Shown: positions 63,145-64,000 of the stretch, in pieces | How positions within the stretch are numbered: the stretch's first letter is position 1 | Layout: every line of letters starts with the position of its first letter | Assembly (NCBI RefSeq): GCF_030052815.1 | Contig: NC_079500.1 | Coordinates: 8,318,455 to 8,382,454 of the forward strand | Reading direction: 5' to 3' | From: Hevea brasiliensis | Lineage: Eukaryota; Streptophyta; Magnoliopsida; Malpighiales; Euphorbiaceae | Length of the DNA: 64,000 nucleotides | Notes under the pieces: model-generated | What the model saw: only the letters and a program-made list of their open reading frames with translations | Told to the model about the DNA's origin: nothing | The model's database searches: none | Position numbers and translations under genes: made by a program

Positions 63145-63432
63145 GCAAGTGTGAAGTTAGGACAAAAATAAATGTAGAAAAATAAAGAACATTTTTATTG
63201 AATAGGAAGAAACAATCTATATAACTCTATTAATTCAAAGACTATTAAATGTGCTATTTATATAGCAAAAGTCTAACTAAATAAAATAAATCCCACATAA
63301 ATCTCAACACTTAGTCAAGATTAGATCATTATTTTAAAAATTGAAATGCAATAACCTTAAAACCTATTATCCCTAAAAATCTTGAAGGATATTATGAACA
63401 CTAAATCAATCCTGTTTGAATTAGGTTCTAAC
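63145..63432 (-). repeat. Probable Copia LTR fragment, minus strand
   Basis: Read on the minus strand it starts TGTTAGAACC, holds a TATA-like ctatataaatagc (63253-63266 region) and runs to the edge of the dispersed repeat. It lies beside a truncated gag of the same orientation. Confidence 0.45.
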
Positions 63433-63486
63433 ATTCTCTCCCTTAATTCAAACATGGACTTAAAACATTTATTTTTTTTTTTTGAA

Positions 63487-63660
63487 TGGAGCACTTCTCT
63501 CCATCTGGCAATTTGAGTCTTGGAGCACTTCTCTCCAGTCAACAAATTTGTGTGTTAGAGCACTTCTCTCCAACTGACAATTTTGGTGCACTTCTCACCA
63601 ATTGTTGATGCACTTCTCACCAACCTTTGCTTTTGATCTTCTTGGAGCACTTCTCTCCAA
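63487..63660. repeat. Array of ggagcacttctctcca units
   Basis: Four clear ggagcacttctctcca-type units (about 63488, 63515, 63558, 63644) and two variants gcacttctcacca occur at irregular 25-45 bp spacing. Each unit has a tggag/ctcca inverted pair at its ends. Confidence 0.8.
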
Positions 63661-64000
63661 ACTTCAAAAAAGAGATTCTTCCTCTTGTGCTAAATTTGCT
63701 TCTTTATTTTTAAACCTGCAATCTTTTAACAAATGCCCAAATTTTTTGCAATTAAAACATTGTGGTTTGCCTTTATACCAACAATTCTTTTCCTCATGGT
63801 TAAACCTTTTGCAAATACCACATTGTGGAAATTTTTTCTTTGTGAATGACTTTGCTGCTAGAAAGGCTCCCTCAATTGTTCCTCCTTATCTGATTGCTCT
63901 CCTTTGCTCCACAGCCTGCAAAGTATCGATTAATTCTGTAACAGTTATTTGAGAAAAATTTGCATGAACCTCAATTGAAGAAATTTTTGGCTCAAACTTC
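63661..64000 (-). pseudogene. Copia gag C-terminal fragment, minus strand
   Basis: On the minus strand the translation reads ITVTELIDTLQAVEQRRAIR, then a TAA (63886-63888), then continues with two nucleocapsid zinc knuckles CGICKRFNHEEKNC and CFNCKKFGHLLKDC, both CX2CX4HX4C. This is the C-terminal half of a Copia gag. No protease, integrase or reverse transcriptase follows; the repeat array and LTR-like sequence come directly after. The N-terminal part lies beyond the window. Confidence 0.85.

Noticed and set aside
1..64000. CRISPR arrays, operons, tRNA or rRNA genes
   Set aside because: No spaced identical repeats of CRISPR type, no cloverleaf or rRNA segments noticed; the window is plant nuclear DNA.

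Overview
The window is nuclear DNA of a flowering plant, almost certainly a eudicot. It is AT-rich and intron-containing, with plant-type genes (a MET1 cytosine methyltransferase, a UPL5-type ubiquitin ligase, a MEKK1-type kinase and a pterin-aldehyde-reductase-type SDR) lying in a sea of LTR retrotransposons, a CACTA element and microsatellites. I cannot name the species. Nothing bacterial or organellar was seen.

Layout. Bases 1-9258 are a near-identical direct copy of 38862-48163. Each copy holds repeat DNA followed by a degenerate, 5'-truncated MET1-type DNA methyltransferase. Copy A stops at a 13-N assembly gap (9259-9271), while copy B continues into the rest of the methyltransferase catalytic domain, to 49875. 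Between the two copies lie a non-autonomous CACTA transposon (10072-11465), a Ty3-type LTR remnant (11820-13340) inside a degenerate minisatellite, a field of nested tandem repeats (16602-18970), a minus-strand three-exon locus (21241-24852), and a 10.7-kb Copia retrotransposon with 1402-bp LTRs and a 5-bp target duplication (27538-38248). The Copia element sits inside an older repeat remnant. Right of the methyltransferase pseudogene is a five-exon minus-strand SDR gene (52385-54535), apparently structurally intact. The rest (54.5-64 kb) is repeat-rich. It includes a second Ty3-type LTR, pieces of a third copy of the duplicated repeat block, long AT and GA microsatellites and a truncated Copia gag on the minus strand.

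The most interesting locus is 21241-24852. Frame-compatible splice sites join a ubiquitin-like/UPL5-type N-terminus and a shortened HECT N-lobe to a MAPKKK kinase domain. The HECT C-lobe, which carries the catalytic cysteine, is missing and the kinase occupies its place. Three small indels break the frame, so it is either a decaying chimera or an intact chimera with sequence errors. Two further genes carry altered catalytic residues: the kinase reads HRDIN instead of HRDIK, and the SDR has Glu in place of the YxxxK lysine. All functional statements are read from translated sequence and family knowledge; no searches were run.
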